A stretch of 64,000 bases of DNA from NCBI GenBank assembly GCA_021204825.1, contig JAJPYR010000077.1:1-64000 (forward strand), in the 5' to 3' direction. The notes under the pieces were generated by a model, which worked only from the letters and a program-made list of their open reading frames with translations, was not told the origin of the DNA and did not search any database. Both the position numbers and the translations under genes were made by a program. Position 1 is the first letter of the stretch. Every line of letters begins with the position of its first letter. This DNA is from Clostridia bacterium (GTDB lineage Bacteria > Bacillota > Clostridia > Christensenellales > Borkfalkiaceae). This document shows, piece by piece, positions 1-10,603 of the stretch.

Positions 1-79
1 GTCCTTATGTCTGTCTCAGCAAAAACTCGCACATACAGCACTTTTGCGCACATACAGCGCCTGTGCGCACTTATGCGCA

Positions 80-2539
80 TCACTGTTTAAGTATGGTAAG
101 GGGTGCAAGGGCTGCGGAGAGTTCCTTCACTCCCTGCTTGTCAAAAGCCACATAGAGCGAGTTGCCCTTCACGGATATAACCGTCCCCGCGCCGAACTTG
201 GGATGCAGAACCTTCATGCCTGCATAATACGTCTTAGGCTCATTGGAGGCATCCGCACTGCTCTTTGTTCCGGTGCCGTACTTCGCCCCGCCGGATAAGC
301 CTGCGCTGCCGGATGAGACGGACTGTGTTCCTCTGTCTGAATGCCCGCTGCCGGAAGGCACGCCGCCTGAAGATGCTCCGGGCTTGTACCCTCTGTATGA
401 ATCATGCCCGTATGAAGAGCCGCTGCCGGACGCAGAGCCCCCGGATGAAGACTTTCCGTACGAGTCCCCGTATCCGGAGCCGCTGAACGGATCATTGCCG
501 TATGACGAGCCCCCGTGCCGGGAGCCTTCGTTCATGCTGTACGGGCCGCCGTATGTGTTGCCGTACGGGTCTGAGCTGGTGTAGCCGAAGCCCCCCTGCA
601 CATAGTTGCCGCGGCGTTTAAAGAGTCCAAGCTCAGCGGAGAGCTCCTCCAGAAAGCGTGAAGGCAGGGAAATGTCCCTGTGGCCGTACAGATATCTGGA
701 GCGTGAGCGGGTGAAATACAGGTTCTCTTTGGCACGGGTTATGGCCACGTACATGAGCCTGCGCTCCTCCTCCATGTCCGCCCTGGCATCCAAGGCCCTG
801 GATGTGGGGAAGATGCCGTCTTCAAGGCCGCATATGATGACGTTGCGGAACTCGAGGCCCTTGACCGCATGGATTGTGGCAAGGGTGACGTAGTCCGAGT
901 CATCCATCTCGTCCAAGTCTGTGGACAGGGTTACCTGCGTGAGGTACTCATCCACATTGGCTCCCGGGTTGAGACGGGAATAGTCATCCACAGAGGCAAG
1001 GAACTCGTTCAGATTGGCGAGCTTCGCATCCCCTTCATCCGTGTGGTCATCATAAGCCGAGCGCAGGTTCGTTGACTCCATTATGTCGCGGGCAAGCTCG
1101 TTGACAGGAGTGTCCAGCGAGGATATGACCAGCCTTTTGAGCATTGCAACAAACTCTGTGAGCTTCTTTTTGGTGCCTGCAGGCAGGGCAAGATGCCCGC
1201 AGTCGCATGCGGCATCGTACATGGAGAGGCCCATCTGGACGGAGTACTCCCTCATGATCTCAAGTGTGCGGGCCCCTATGCCCCTCTTTGGAACGTTTAT
1301 GATGCGTTCAAAGGCTTCGTTGTCGAATGGGTTGGCTATTATCTGGAAATAGGCCAGGATATCCTTTATCTCGCGCCTCTCAAAGAATCTGAAGCCGCCG
1401 AACACCTTGTACGGTATGCCGTACTTGGTAAACTCCTGCTCATATGCGCGCGTTAAGGCGTTTATGCGCATAAGGACGGCGAAGTCAGAGTACTTCCCGC
1501 CGTCATTCACCCACTTCTGTATCTCACGCGCGGCAAAAAGGGCCTCGCCCACTTCCTCATCCGCCTCGAAGTACACGGGCCTGGTGCCAGCTCCTGCCTC
1601 TGTCCAGAGCTTCTTCCCGTGGCGGCTCTCGTTGTTCTTTATGATTACGTTGGCAAGGTTGAGTATGTTGCCTGTGGAGCGGTAATTGCGCTCCAGCATG
1701 TATATCTTGGCCTTGGGGAAATCCTTGTCAAAGGACAGTATGTTCTTGATCTCAGCCCCGCGCCAGCCGTATATGGACTGGTCATCATCGCCCACGGCGA
1801 ATATGTTGCCGTGAACGCTTGCCAGCATCTTTATTATGTCATACTGCACTGCGTTGGTGTCCTGGAACTCGTCCACCATTATGTACCTGAACTTGTCCGA
1901 GAGATACTCCCTCGTGTCCGGGCTGGACCTCAAAAGTTTCCTCGTGCGCATGAGAAGGTCATCAAAGTCCAGGGCGTTGTTCTCCTCAAGGTGCCTGCAG
2001 TACCTCTCATACACTTCCGTTATCTCATCTATGTTGTCCTCACGGGCGTACTTCACGGCATACTGGTCCGGCTCAAGGCCCAGCATCTTTGCGTTGGGGA
2101 TATGGTACTTGGCGTCCTTCAGGAGTTTCTCCTCGTCCTTGCTCCCCGTCTCCTTCACGGACTTCTTTATTACGTTGTTCCTCTCCACTTCGCTGTATAT
2201 GGAGAAGTTGCTCTTTATGCCTGCCTCCTCCGGGAAGTCCCTCAAAATCTTCACGCACATGGAGTGTATGGTGCATATCCAGCGTCCTTCGTTGTATGAG
2301 AAATAGCGGCCCAAAAGCTTTTGGAGCCTCTCCCTCATCTCCCCTGCGGCTTTGTTGGTGAAGGTTATGCAAAGCATCTGGGACAGGTCTGCCCTGCCCT
2401 CACGGAGTATGTATGCAGCCCTGGACGTGAGCACCCTGGTCTTGCCGCTGCCTGCCCCTGCAAGCACCAGCACAGCGCCCTCCGTGTCCATGACCGGTTT
2501 TATCTGTTCTTCATTCAGTCTGTCCAAAAGCTTGTCCAT
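80..2539 (-). CDS. pcrA: UvrD/PcrA-type ATP-dependent DNA helicase with long Gly/Ser/Tyr-rich linker before a PcrA-like C-terminal domain
   Basis: Walker A 'AGAGSGKT', 'DEFQDTN', 'GDDDQSIYGWRGAE', 'TIHAVKGLEF', 'VAITRAKE'; C-term 'GMKVLHPKFGAGTVISV'. Start chosen at MDKLLDRLNEEQ (ORF track start is 2557). Confidence 0.96.
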   Translation of the reverse strand: MDKLLDRLNEEQIKPVMDTEGAVLVLAGAGSGKTRVLTSRAAYILREGRADLSQMLCITFTNKAAGEMRERLQKLLGRYFSYNEGRWICTIHSMCVKILRDFPEEAGIKSNFSIYSEVERNNVIKKSVKETGSKDEEKLLKDAKYHIPNAKMLGLEPDQYAVKYAREDNIDEITEVYERYCRHLEENNALDFDDLLMRTRKLLRSSPDTREYLSDKFRYIMVDEFQDTNAVQYDIIKMLASVHGNIFAVGDDDQSIYGWRGAEIKNILSFDKDFPKAKIYMLERNYRSTGNILNLANVIIKNNESRHGKKLWTEAGAGTRPVYFEADEEVGEALFAAREIQKWVNDGGKYSDFAVLMRINALTRAYEQEFTKYGIPYKVFGGFRFFERREIKDILAYFQIIANPFDNEAFERIINVPKRGIGARTLEIMREYSVQMGLSMYDAACDCGHLALPAGTKKKLTEFVAMLKRLVISSLDTPVNELARDIMESTNLRSAYDDHTDEGDAKLANLNEFLASVDDYSRLNPGANVDEYLTQVTLSTDLDEMDDSDYVTLATIHAVKGLEFRNVIICGLEDGIFPTSRALDARADMEEERRLMYVAITRAKENLYFTRSRSRYLYGHRDISLPSRFLEELSAELGLFKRRGNYVQGGFGYTSSDPYGNTYGGPYSMNEGSRHGGSSYGNDPFSGSGYGDSYGKSSSGGSASGSGSSYGHDSYRGYKPGASSGGVPSGSGHSDRGTQSVSSGSAGLSGGAKYGTGTKSSADASNEPKTYYAGMKVLHPKFGAGTVISVKGNSLYVAFDKQGVKELSAALAPLTILKQ

Positions 2540-2854
2540 CTTATTCCACACGCGCATGCCATCTGAACATGCGCCTTCATAAAGGGTCTATATAAATGAT
2601 TATACCCGCTTTCAGGGCTCTTTAAACACGAATCAGCCAAGTTTATGAAAAAATCTCAGGATTTTTTCTATCCAGCCCCCTGGACATAAAGCAAATCCGC
2701 AGAATATGTATGCCGAACGGCCTTCCGCACAGCTGTCCTGCGGCCCTGGAGCCCGCCTTCCCTTTATACTGTATTATTATACCAAAACGGGCTGGAATTG
2801 TCATTCCTTTGGAAGTGCATTGCGGCCCCCTCCGGGGCAAAATTTTGCGCAACA

Positions 2855-2887
2855 AAAAACCGCTCCTAAAAAGGAACGGCTTTTGTA
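2855..2887 (-). terminator. Rho-independent terminator downstream of rpsU
   Basis: Minus strand AGCCGTTCCTTTTTAGGAGCGGTTTTTTG: stem followed by T-run, directly after the rpsU stop. Confidence 0.8.
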
Positions 2888-2892
2888 TCAGA

Positions 2893-3072
2893 TTAGTTGC
2901 GGATGCGCTTTCTTGCAGCCTCGGCCTTCTTGCGGCGCTTTACTGCGGGAGACTCGTAGAACTCCTTCTTGCGCATGTCAGCAAGGATGCCGTCACGGGA
3001 AACCTTCCTCTTGAAACGGCGGAGTGCGTTTTCAACGGACTCATTGTCACCCACTTTGATGGATGTCGGCAT
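2893..3072 (-). CDS. rpsU: 30S ribosomal protein S21 (59 aa; absent from the supplied ORF track)
   Basis: Manual translation: [59 protein letters not shown]. Confidence 0.95.
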   Translation of the reverse strand: MPTSIKVGDNESVENALRRFKRKVSRDGILADMRKKEFYESPAVKRRKKAEAARKRIRN

Positions 3073-3261
3073 ATCTTCTCACCCCCTTGCTGTGCCTGAA
3101 GCTTAGTATTTGCTCTCGAAAGCTTTTAAAGTATAACAAACGGCGTTTTTAAAGTCAAACGATTATTGCCTTCAAATCCGGGCAATTTTTGCCCCCCTGA
3201 AGTGGAAAGGTAAATTCCGGTTTGACGGCAGTTTTTCTGCCGCCGGGGTCTGCCTGCCGGA

Positions 3262-4812
3262 TCAGGACTGCTGCTCCACGGGCTCTTTTCTCTCAGTGCC
3301 GTCCGGTATGGGCATGCGGTCCGTATGCTTTCTGGAAAGGACCCGTGTTATGTACACTACGATGACAGCGGCCACAATGAATGTGAGGCCGTCCGCTATG
3401 GGCATGAAGTAGAAGACTGCGGCAAGGCCTAAGTTCATGGGGAAAGCAAGAAGAAGCACGCCGCCTACGCCGAAGAGTATCTCACGGACAAGGGATACGA
3501 TTGTGGAGAGCCATGAGCGGCCGAGGGCCTGCAGATAGATGATGACGCCCTTGTTGACGCATGCCAGAACGGTGAATGCCATGAACCACTTTATGCAGTT
3601 AATGCCGAAACTCTGGTACTGGGCCTGGTAGTCCGCAAGGTCTGTTACTGCCGGGTCCAGAGTGGTTCCGGCGCCGAAGACCGCAAGAAGCTGCGAAGGA
3701 AGCAGCTCAAAGAGCAGGGTGAAGACAGCACCCACCACTGCCTCCGTAATTATCATCATGAAGAGAAGCTTCTTGGCCCTGTCCTTCCGCCCGGCGCCTA
3801 TGTTGTATCCTACGATTGGTATGCACCCTGCGGAGATGCCCACGGCTACTGAGATGACTATCTGGAAGTACTTCATGACTATTCCAACGACAGCCTGCGG
3901 GATGTCCGTGTATCCGGCCTGGCCGTACACTTCGTCCGCCTGCCCGCAAATGTTGCAGACCTGCAGAACGGCCATCATGGAGAACACCACGGATATCTGC
4001 ACAAGGAAGCTGGGGATGCCCATGACCAAAGAGTGGCCTATGGTCTTGGGAGCGGGCCTGAAGCTGCTTTTATGAAGCTTTACGGCCTTCATGCGGAAGA
4101 GATAGACAAGGGCCAGAATGGCGGCTGCTATCTGTCCTATGATGGTAGCGAGGGCTGCGCCGGTCATGCCCATCTGAAGTGGATATATGAAGACGTAGTC
4201 TAAGACAATGTTGATGACCGCGCCGGAAACGAGGGTTACCATGGCGTACGTGGGGCTGCCGTCTGAACGGATTACAGGGTTCATTGCCTGGCCGAACATG
4301 TAGAACGGTATGCCTATGGCTATCCAGAACAGGTACTCCTGAGCAAGGGGATATGACTCTGCGTCCGGGTTTGCACCGAAGAGGCTTAGAAGGGCCTTGG
4401 GGATGAGCAGATACAGGGCCATAAGGATTACGCCTATGATGACCACAAGGATTACGGAGTTGGCTATGTTCCTGTGGGCGTCATCCGGCTTGTTGCTTCC
4501 TAAGCTTATGCTTACGAACGTGCAGCAGCCGTCTCCTATCATGGTGGCGATTGCCAGGGCCACTACGGTAAGAGGGAACACGAGTGAGTTGGCGGTGTTT
4601 CCTGCGGTGCCGAGATAGTCTGCGTTGCCTATGAAAATCTGGTCCACGATGTTGTACAGGGCGCCTACAAGCAGCGATATTATGCACGGAATGGCGAACT
4701 TAACCATGAGCTTTCCAAGCTTCTCCGTGGCCATGAACCCGTTGGCGTTTCCGGGCACCTGTGCAGTCCCCTCAGGCTCTGCGGGCGCTGTTTCCTTCAT
4801 CTCATCTTCCAT
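3262..4812 (-). CDS. MATE family efflux transporter
   Basis: Multi-TM protein with 'LGKLMVKFAIPCIISLLVGALYNIVDQIFIG' and 'RSDGSPTYAM'. Start placed at MEDEMKET because the upstream ORF extension overlaps the terminator of the next gene. Confidence 0.9.
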   Translation of the reverse strand: MEDEMKETAPAEPEGTAQVPGNANGFMATEKLGKLMVKFAIPCIISLLVGALYNIVDQIFIGNADYLGTAGNTANSLVFPLTVVALAIATMIGDGCCTFVSISLGSNKPDDAHRNIANSVILVVIIGVILMALYLLIPKALLSLFGANPDAESYPLAQEYLFWIAIGIPFYMFGQAMNPVIRSDGSPTYAMVTLVSGAVINIVLDYVFIYPLQMGMTGAALATIIGQIAAAILALVYLFRMKAVKLHKSSFRPAPKTIGHSLVMGIPSFLVQISVVFSMMAVLQVCNICGQADEVYGQAGYTDIPQAVVGIVMKYFQIVISVAVGISAGCIPIVGYNIGAGRKDRAKKLLFMMIITEAVVGAVFTLLFELLPSQLLAVFGAGTTLDPAVTDLADYQAQYQSFGINCIKWFMAFTVLACVNKGVIIYLQALGRSWLSTIVSLVREILFGVGGVLLLAFPMNLGLAAVFYFMPIADGLTFIVAAVIVVYITRVLSRKHTDRMPIPDGTERKEPVEQQS

Positions 4813-4855
4813 ATTCATACCTCTTGTATGATTCATCGCATGATCTGCGCCCGTC

Positions 4856-4887
4856 AAAAAAAGAGCGCGGCGGCGCTCTTTTCTTCC
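4856..4887 (-). terminator. Rho-independent terminator of the metallo-beta-lactamase-fold gene
   Basis: Minus strand AAAAGAGCGCCGCCGCGCTCTTTTTTTG. Confidence 0.8.
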
Positions 4888-5048
4888 AATATTAAAGGGC
4901 GCTGCATGTAGTGTATTGTAACCGCAGGCAGTACCCTGTTTGTATCGTACATATTCAAGTTTTAACAGCCCGTATTTTACCTTTCCAGGCGGAAAAAGTC
5001 AAATGAATGAACGCGCCGGAAATATTGTCATTCTGCACAAAAACACAC

Positions 5049-6848
5049 TCACACATTCCATGTTCTGTATGTCTGGAACCAATCCGTGTCCTTCAGCTTC
5101 GTGTAACTGTTGGAGCAGTACAGCTTGAAGACTCCGTTCTCCATATAGAAAATCATGTTGCCGTTCAGAAGCTCGTATCCGCCAAAGGACTGGGATGCGA
5201 ATTTGTCCGTTGAGGCATCATAATCCGAGAGCCCTGTGGCTATGGTTGGAATGAAGATATTGTCCGTATACGGGGCTATATGGTCTATGGCAGCCTGCGT
5301 TGGGAATGTGTTGAGATTGTTTACGGTGTACTCCGTAGTCCCGCAACAGCAGTAGACGGCCACGTTCTTGGGCTGTACGGCATCCATGAGAGCCTGCGTT
5401 GAAGACGTCTTGCTTCCGTGATGCCCCGCCTTGTACAGGTCCACACCCTGCGGAAGAATGTTATACTCCGTCCGGTATGCGGCCGGCACGTTCTGGTAAT
5501 ACTCCACCATCTTCTCTTCGCCATCTTCCTCCAGGTCCCCGGTGAAAAGGAAGTTCCTGTTGCCGGAATCCGTTTCCTCCGTGAAGAGAGTCACCACGGA
5601 GCAGTTGTTTTCATCCGAAGGCTTGTTGAAGTAATAGTAGTTGTACAGGATGTTCATGGAGATGGTCCCGGCGTCATTCAGGTAATACTGCCGCTTAGCT
5701 CCGTCTGTCTCTTCATAGCACTGATCTGCAGTGTACACGGCAGTGCCCTCTGCCTCCACTCTCTCAACGCCTGCCATGAAATTGGAATAGAGGGTTGTGG
5801 TCTTGGTGGTCTGTCCGGGGATTATTATGGTGCCTATTGTAAAGGCGTCATCATACAGAAGGCCGTTATATGAGCCGCCGCTCTTGCTGCCCACAAAGGC
5901 CTCTATGTGGTCCTGGTCCCCGTGTGTTGCAATGACGTAATCCAGCACCCCGTCCGTGCAGTACTGGCCTATGTATGCCTCTATTGTGCTCACGCAGGCA
6001 GCCCTTGCGCCGGCGTCTATGAGAACTTCAGTGTTGCCGCACTTTATGAGGATGCAGTCTCCGGTGTACTTGGTGCCAAGGTCAAAGAAATGGAATGAGA
6101 TGTCTGCCGTGGAGACATCTGCTATGTCTCCCTCATAGAGGTCATGGCCAAGCGATGCGGCTTCCGCAGCATTGGGATTATAGCCGCATATGATGCATAC
6201 GCCGTCATCGCCGTATACGTGCTCCCCTGTAGCGGGGATGACCTCCGTCTCTGTCTGTCCGCAGACGCTGCAGGTACGAATCTCATAGCCGTCTGCTCCG
6301 CAGGTGGCTTCTGTAATGTCCCAGTCTCCCCAGGTGTGGTTTCCGGTGGCAAGGATGGTCTCCGTCTGCACTGCGCTGCATACAGAGCAGGTACGCGTTC
6401 TGCTGCCGTCTGTGCCGCAGGTTGCCTCTAAAGTTACAGTCCACTCTCCCCAGCTGTGCTGGCCGGTGGCGTTCAGGGTTTGTGTCTGTTCCTGCCCGCA
6501 TACGGTGCAGGTGCGAATCTCATAGCCGTCTGCCCCGCAGGTGTTCTGCTCCGTTACTGTCCAGTCTGTCCAGGTATGGTTGCCGGTGGCGGAGTCCGTG
6601 CGGACCTCCACTTCGCCGCACCAGGTGCACTCGCGGGTGCTGGTGCCGCTCGTGCCGCAGGTGGCCTCGGTCTCGGTCTCCCACTCGGTCCAGTTGTGGC
6701 CGCCTATGCCCAGGTAATTGTGGTATATGTCCGGTCTTAAGCAGTACAGGACCGCGAGGGCCGCTATGATTATGACCAGTATGATAATAATTACGGCAAG
6801 GAGAATCTTCCCTCCCCTTGCCGTCTTTCTGCTGTTTCTGTTTGCCAT
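5049..6848 (-). CDS. Membrane-anchored metallo-beta-lactamase-fold (ComEC-like) hydrolase with four N-terminal Cys-rich repeats
   Basis: N-terminal TM; four repeats of the type 'H-x-W-x-x-W...TCG...CxxC'; then 'ATHGDQDHIEAF', 'FTGDLEEDGEEKM', 'LYKAGHHGSKTSS'. Confidence 0.85.
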   Translation of the reverse strand: MANRNSRKTARGGKILLAVIIIILVIIIAALAVLYCLRPDIYHNYLGIGGHNWTEWETETEATCGTSGTSTRECTWCGEVEVRTDSATGNHTWTDWTVTEQNTCGADGYEIRTCTVCGQEQTQTLNATGQHSWGEWTVTLEATCGTDGSRTRTCSVCSAVQTETILATGNHTWGDWDITEATCGADGYEIRTCSVCGQTETEVIPATGEHVYGDDGVCIICGYNPNAAEAASLGHDLYEGDIADVSTADISFHFFDLGTKYTGDCILIKCGNTEVLIDAGARAACVSTIEAYIGQYCTDGVLDYVIATHGDQDHIEAFVGSKSGGSYNGLLYDDAFTIGTIIIPGQTTKTTTLYSNFMAGVERVEAEGTAVYTADQCYEETDGAKRQYYLNDAGTISMNILYNYYYFNKPSDENNCSVVTLFTEETDSGNRNFLFTGDLEEDGEEKMVEYYQNVPAAYRTEYNILPQGVDLYKAGHHGSKTSSTQALMDAVQPKNVAVYCCCGTTEYTVNNLNTFPTQAAIDHIAPYTDNIFIPTIATGLSDYDASTDKFASQSFGGYELLNGNMIFYMENGVFKLYCSNSYTKLKDTDWFQTYRTWNV

Positions 6849-6913
6849 GTATTTCTGTGTTTTTTATGGTGTGTATTGCTGCGGACGGTCTTTGTCCGGG
6901 GCCGGAATCGGGA

Positions 6914-9535
6914 TCAGAGCTTCTCCAGAGCATGTATCTGGGAGAGGATCTTCTCTCGCATGGCGAGATACTTGTCCAGCTTCTCGCGCTCTGCATCAAC
7001 GAGCTTCTTGGGAGCTTTGCTTATGAAGCCCTGGTTGTTGAGCTTTCCGTCCGCGCGGGCTATCTCGGATGTCACCTTGTCCAGCTCTCCGTTGAGGCGC
7101 TCAAGCTCGGAATCCTTGTCCACAAGGTCTCCCATAGGGATGTAAACGGTGCCTATATGCAGCACTTTGGTCACACAGTTCTCGGGGGCTGAATCCGCGG
7201 AAGGGATGTAGATGAGCTCTTTGGCGCCGGCAAGCTTTAAAATGCTGTCCGTATTGGCAGATATCAGGCGCTTGCTCTCTGTAACAACGTACATGGAGAC
7301 TTTGCGTGAGGGCGGGCATCCGCAGTCCGTCTTGACAGCCCTGACTGCCGTAATGATGTCCATTATCCCGCGGAAGGCATCCGCGTCCTTGCGGTATGTG
7401 AGCCTGGAGTTGTATCTCGGATACTCTTTGGTCATTATGGACCCTTCTGTTCCGGGAAGGCTGCGGTATATCTCGTCCGTTATGAACGGTATGAACGGAT
7501 GCAGAAGGCGCAGGGCGCTGTCCAGGACGTATACGAGGACGGAGGCCTGCTCTGACTGGCGGTCTGTCTTCAGGACAGGCTTTGCGAGCTCTATGTACCA
7601 GTCGCAGAAATCGGACCACATGAAATCGTAGAGAATCTGGCATGCCACGCCAAGCTCATACTTGTTGAGCGCAAGCGTCACGTCACGGATCACGGACTGC
7701 AGGCGGGATATAATCCACTTGTCCGCAGAGGCCAGGCGGAATGATGATATGGGCTTTATCTCCGCTCCCTCGCAGTTCATTATGACGAACCTGCTGGCGT
7801 TCCAGATTTTGTTCATGAAGTTGCGGCATGACTCAACCTTGGCATCCGAGTACCTTGTGTCGTTTCCCGGGGATACTCCCATCATGAGGGAGAACCTTAA
7901 GGAATCCGCGCCGTACTTGTCAATGACCTCCAGAGGGTCCACGCCGTTGCCCAGGGATTTGGACATCTTGCGGCCCTTTTCATCACGGACAAGCCCGTGC
8001 AGAAGGACATCGCGGAAAGGAACCTTGCGCATGTGCTCCAGGCCGGAGAATATCATCCTTGCCACCCAGAAGAATATGATGTCATATCCCGTAACCAGAA
8101 CGTCTGTGGGATAGAAATACTCAAGGTCGGATGTGTCATCCGGATATCCCAGTGTGGAGAAAGGCCACAGGGCGGATGAGAACCAGGTGTCCAGGACGTC
8201 CTCGTCCTGCACTATGTTTTTGGAGCCGCACTCGGGGCAGCAGTCAGGGTCCTGCTTTGCGCAGATTTCCGCGCCGCAGTCCTGGCAGTACCAGACAGGG
8301 ATTCTGTGCCCCCACCAGAGCTGCCTGGAGATGCACCAGTCCTTGACATTCTCCATCCAGTTGTAATAAATCTTGGCAAAACGCTCCGGTATGAAGGAAA
8401 CCTTTCTGTATGTTACCGCATGAATCGCAGGGCCTGCGAGGGGCTCCATCTTGACGAACCACTGGCGGGAGACCATGGGCTCCACTGTTGAATGGCACCT
8501 GTAGCAGTGGCCCACGTTGTGCTTGTGGGGCTCCACGGATGCAAGGTATCCGCCCTCTTCCAGGTCCTTTACGAGGTTCTTCCTGCAGACGTAGCGGTCC
8601 TGGCCGGCATACTTTCCGGCATTCTCATTCATGGTGCCGTCATTGTTCATGACGCATACCTGCGGAAGGTTGTGCCTGAGGCCCACCTCAAAGTCATTGG
8701 GGTCATGGGCGGGCGTAATCTTGACGCACCCGGTTCCGAACTCCATGTCCGCATGCTCATCCGCAACAACAGGGATGGGCTTGCTGACTATGGGAAGTAT
8801 TACGTTCCTGCCTATGTACTGCTGGTATCTGGGGTCATTGGGGTTTACGGCAACGGCAGTGTCTCCGAACATTGTCTCGGGCCTTGTTGTGGCAACTTCA
8901 AGATATGCTCCGGAGCCGTCCTCAAGGAAGTAACGGATATGCCAGAAATGGCCGTCTTCCTCCTCATACTCCACTTCGGCGTCCGATATGGCCGTCTGGC
9001 AGGTAGGGCACCAGTTTATGATTCTGTTGCCCCTGTATATAAGTCCCTTGTTGTACAGGTTTACGAAGACCTCGCGCACGGCCTTGGAGCGCTTCTCGTC
9101 CATCGTGAACGCAAGGCGGGACCAGTCGCATGAGCAGCCCAGCTTGCGTATCTGGCTGCAGATGCGGTTTTCATACTTGTCCTTCCACTCCCAGGCGCGC
9201 TCCAGGAACTTCTCGCGGCCGAGCATCTCCTTCGTGAGGCCCTCGCCCTTGAGCATGTCCACGACCTTCACTTCCGTGGCAATGGAAGCATGGTCCGTGC
9301 CGGGAAGCCACAGGGTGCAGTATCCCTGCATTCTCTTGAAACGGACTATGGTGTCCTGCAAGGTGTCATCCATAGCATGCCCCATGTGCAGCTGGCCCGT
9401 AACGTTGGGCGGGGGCATTATAACGGTGAAGGGCACCTTGCTGTCATCCCTTACAGCCGTGAAATATCCGTTCTCTTCCCAGTCCCTGTACAGTCTGTCC
9501 TCAAAGTCCTTGGGTGAATAAGTCTTCTCCATCAT
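6914..9535 (-). CDS. valS: Valyl-tRNA synthetase
   Basis: 'PPPNVTGQLHMGHAMDDTLQD', 'GRKMSKSLGNGVDP', C-terminal coiled-coil arm. Confidence 0.98.
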   Translation of the reverse strand: MMEKTYSPKDFEDRLYRDWEENGYFTAVRDDSKVPFTVIMPPPNVTGQLHMGHAMDDTLQDTIVRFKRMQGYCTLWLPGTDHASIATEVKVVDMLKGEGLTKEMLGREKFLERAWEWKDKYENRICSQIRKLGCSCDWSRLAFTMDEKRSKAVREVFVNLYNKGLIYRGNRIINWCPTCQTAISDAEVEYEEEDGHFWHIRYFLEDGSGAYLEVATTRPETMFGDTAVAVNPNDPRYQQYIGRNVILPIVSKPIPVVADEHADMEFGTGCVKITPAHDPNDFEVGLRHNLPQVCVMNNDGTMNENAGKYAGQDRYVCRKNLVKDLEEGGYLASVEPHKHNVGHCYRCHSTVEPMVSRQWFVKMEPLAGPAIHAVTYRKVSFIPERFAKIYYNWMENVKDWCISRQLWWGHRIPVWYCQDCGAEICAKQDPDCCPECGSKNIVQDEDVLDTWFSSALWPFSTLGYPDDTSDLEYFYPTDVLVTGYDIIFFWVARMIFSGLEHMRKVPFRDVLLHGLVRDEKGRKMSKSLGNGVDPLEVIDKYGADSLRFSLMMGVSPGNDTRYSDAKVESCRNFMNKIWNASRFVIMNCEGAEIKPISSFRLASADKWIISRLQSVIRDVTLALNKYELGVACQILYDFMWSDFCDWYIELAKPVLKTDRQSEQASVLVYVLDSALRLLHPFIPFITDEIYRSLPGTEGSIMTKEYPRYNSRLTYRKDADAFRGIMDIITAVRAVKTDCGCPPSRKVSMYVVTESKRLISANTDSILKLAGAKELIYIPSADSAPENCVTKVLHIGTVYIPMGDLVDKDSELERLNGELDKVTSEIARADGKLNNQGFISKAPKKLVDAEREKLDKYLAMREKILSQIHALEKL

Positions 9536-9736
9536 GATACGTCTTCTCTCGCGCTTTTTATCGCCTGCTCCTAAGGCTTTTGTCTCCGGTCTTTCCCCGC
9601 AAATAACTTGCCTACAATTATATGCCCTATCCCTTCGTATGTCAAACGTAACAGGCGGCGCAAAAGTGCCAATTGCGTCAAAAAATCCGCCTCTGAGACA
9701 CCTCCCTCACGGTCCGTCCAGAGCCCGCAGGGCACA

Positions 9737-9762
9737 ATAAAACCGCCCCGAAGGAGCGGCTG
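9737..9762 (-). terminator. Rho-independent terminator downstream of PHP phosphatase
   Basis: Minus strand GCCGCTCCTTCGGGGCGGTTTTATT. Confidence 0.7.
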
Positions 9763-9808
9763 CCGGTTCCAAAATATGCCGTATATGTGCTCAAAACGAG
9801 CATATATG

Positions 9809-10603
9809 CTATATGAGCGAGATGGCTATGGCCCTTCTGCCCTCGTACAGGTTTATGTGCGTCATGCCGTGGGATATGAGGAAGTCCTCCGCAGCCTGCG
9901 CCCCCCTCTGGAAATCCGCAGCCTTGTGGGCATCGCTGCCGTACGTGAAGTCCTCCCCGCCCAGCTCTATGTACCTGTCCAGTATGGAGACATCCGTGAC
10001 AAACGGCCCCTCAAGGCCCTTGCAGGATGCGTTGAGCTCCAGGCTTATATGCCTCTCGATAAGGGCCTTCAGTATCCTGTCTATCCTGTCCGGGAACTCT
10101 TCGTACGTGAGCTTCCTGTCTTCATACGGCGCATACCTTGCCACATATCCAAGGTGCCCCAAGATATGGAAGTTTATGCCGCAGGTTATGCTGTCATACA
10201 CGGCATCCAAATACTTGCCGTACGCCTGCTCCTTCGTGAGGCCCTTGTAGAATTCCGGGAAGTAGCAGTCCCCGCGCCCCTTCAGCGTATGCACGCTCAT
10301 TATTATGAAGTCCAGGGGGAGCTTCTCTATCTCTCTGTATTTCTTCACTGCCTTGGCCCTGTATCCCAGCTCCACCCCCTTGAAGATCTTTACCGGAGAG
10401 TGCTCCAGCATCCTGTCTATCTCCGCAATGAAACCCTGCATGTCCGCAAGCTGCCCTTTCTCCCCGTCCAGAAAGGCGTCATAATCATAATGCTCCGCAA
10501 ACCCCAGGGACACTTCCCCGCAGTTTATGGCCGCCCGGATGTAGCTGGCAGGCTCCTCCTCGCTGTCAAACGAGTATCTGGTATGTATGTGCATGTCTGT
10601 CAT
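9809..10603 (-). CDS. PHP-domain histidinol-phosphatase-like protein
   Basis: 'MTDMHIHTRYSFDSEE', 'GFAEHYDYDAF', 'YGSDAHKAADF'. Start placed after a GGGAGAG ribosome-binding site. Confidence 0.88.
   Translation of the reverse strand: MTDMHIHTRYSFDSEEEPASYIRAAINCGEVSLGFAEHYDYDAFLDGEKGQLADMQGFIAEIDRMLEHSPVKIFKGVELGYRAKAVKKYREIEKLPLDFIIMSVHTLKGRGDCYFPEFYKGLTKEQAYGKYLDAVYDSITCGINFHILGHLGYVARYAPYEDRKLTYEEFPDRIDRILKALIERHISLELNASCKGLEGPFVTDVSILDRYIELGGEDFTYGSDAHKAADFQRGAQAAEDFLISHGMTHINLYEGRRAIAISLI

Noticed and set aside
1619-2299. 226-aa plus-strand ORF
   Set aside because: Antisense to the conserved uvrD frame; low-information composition with no motifs.
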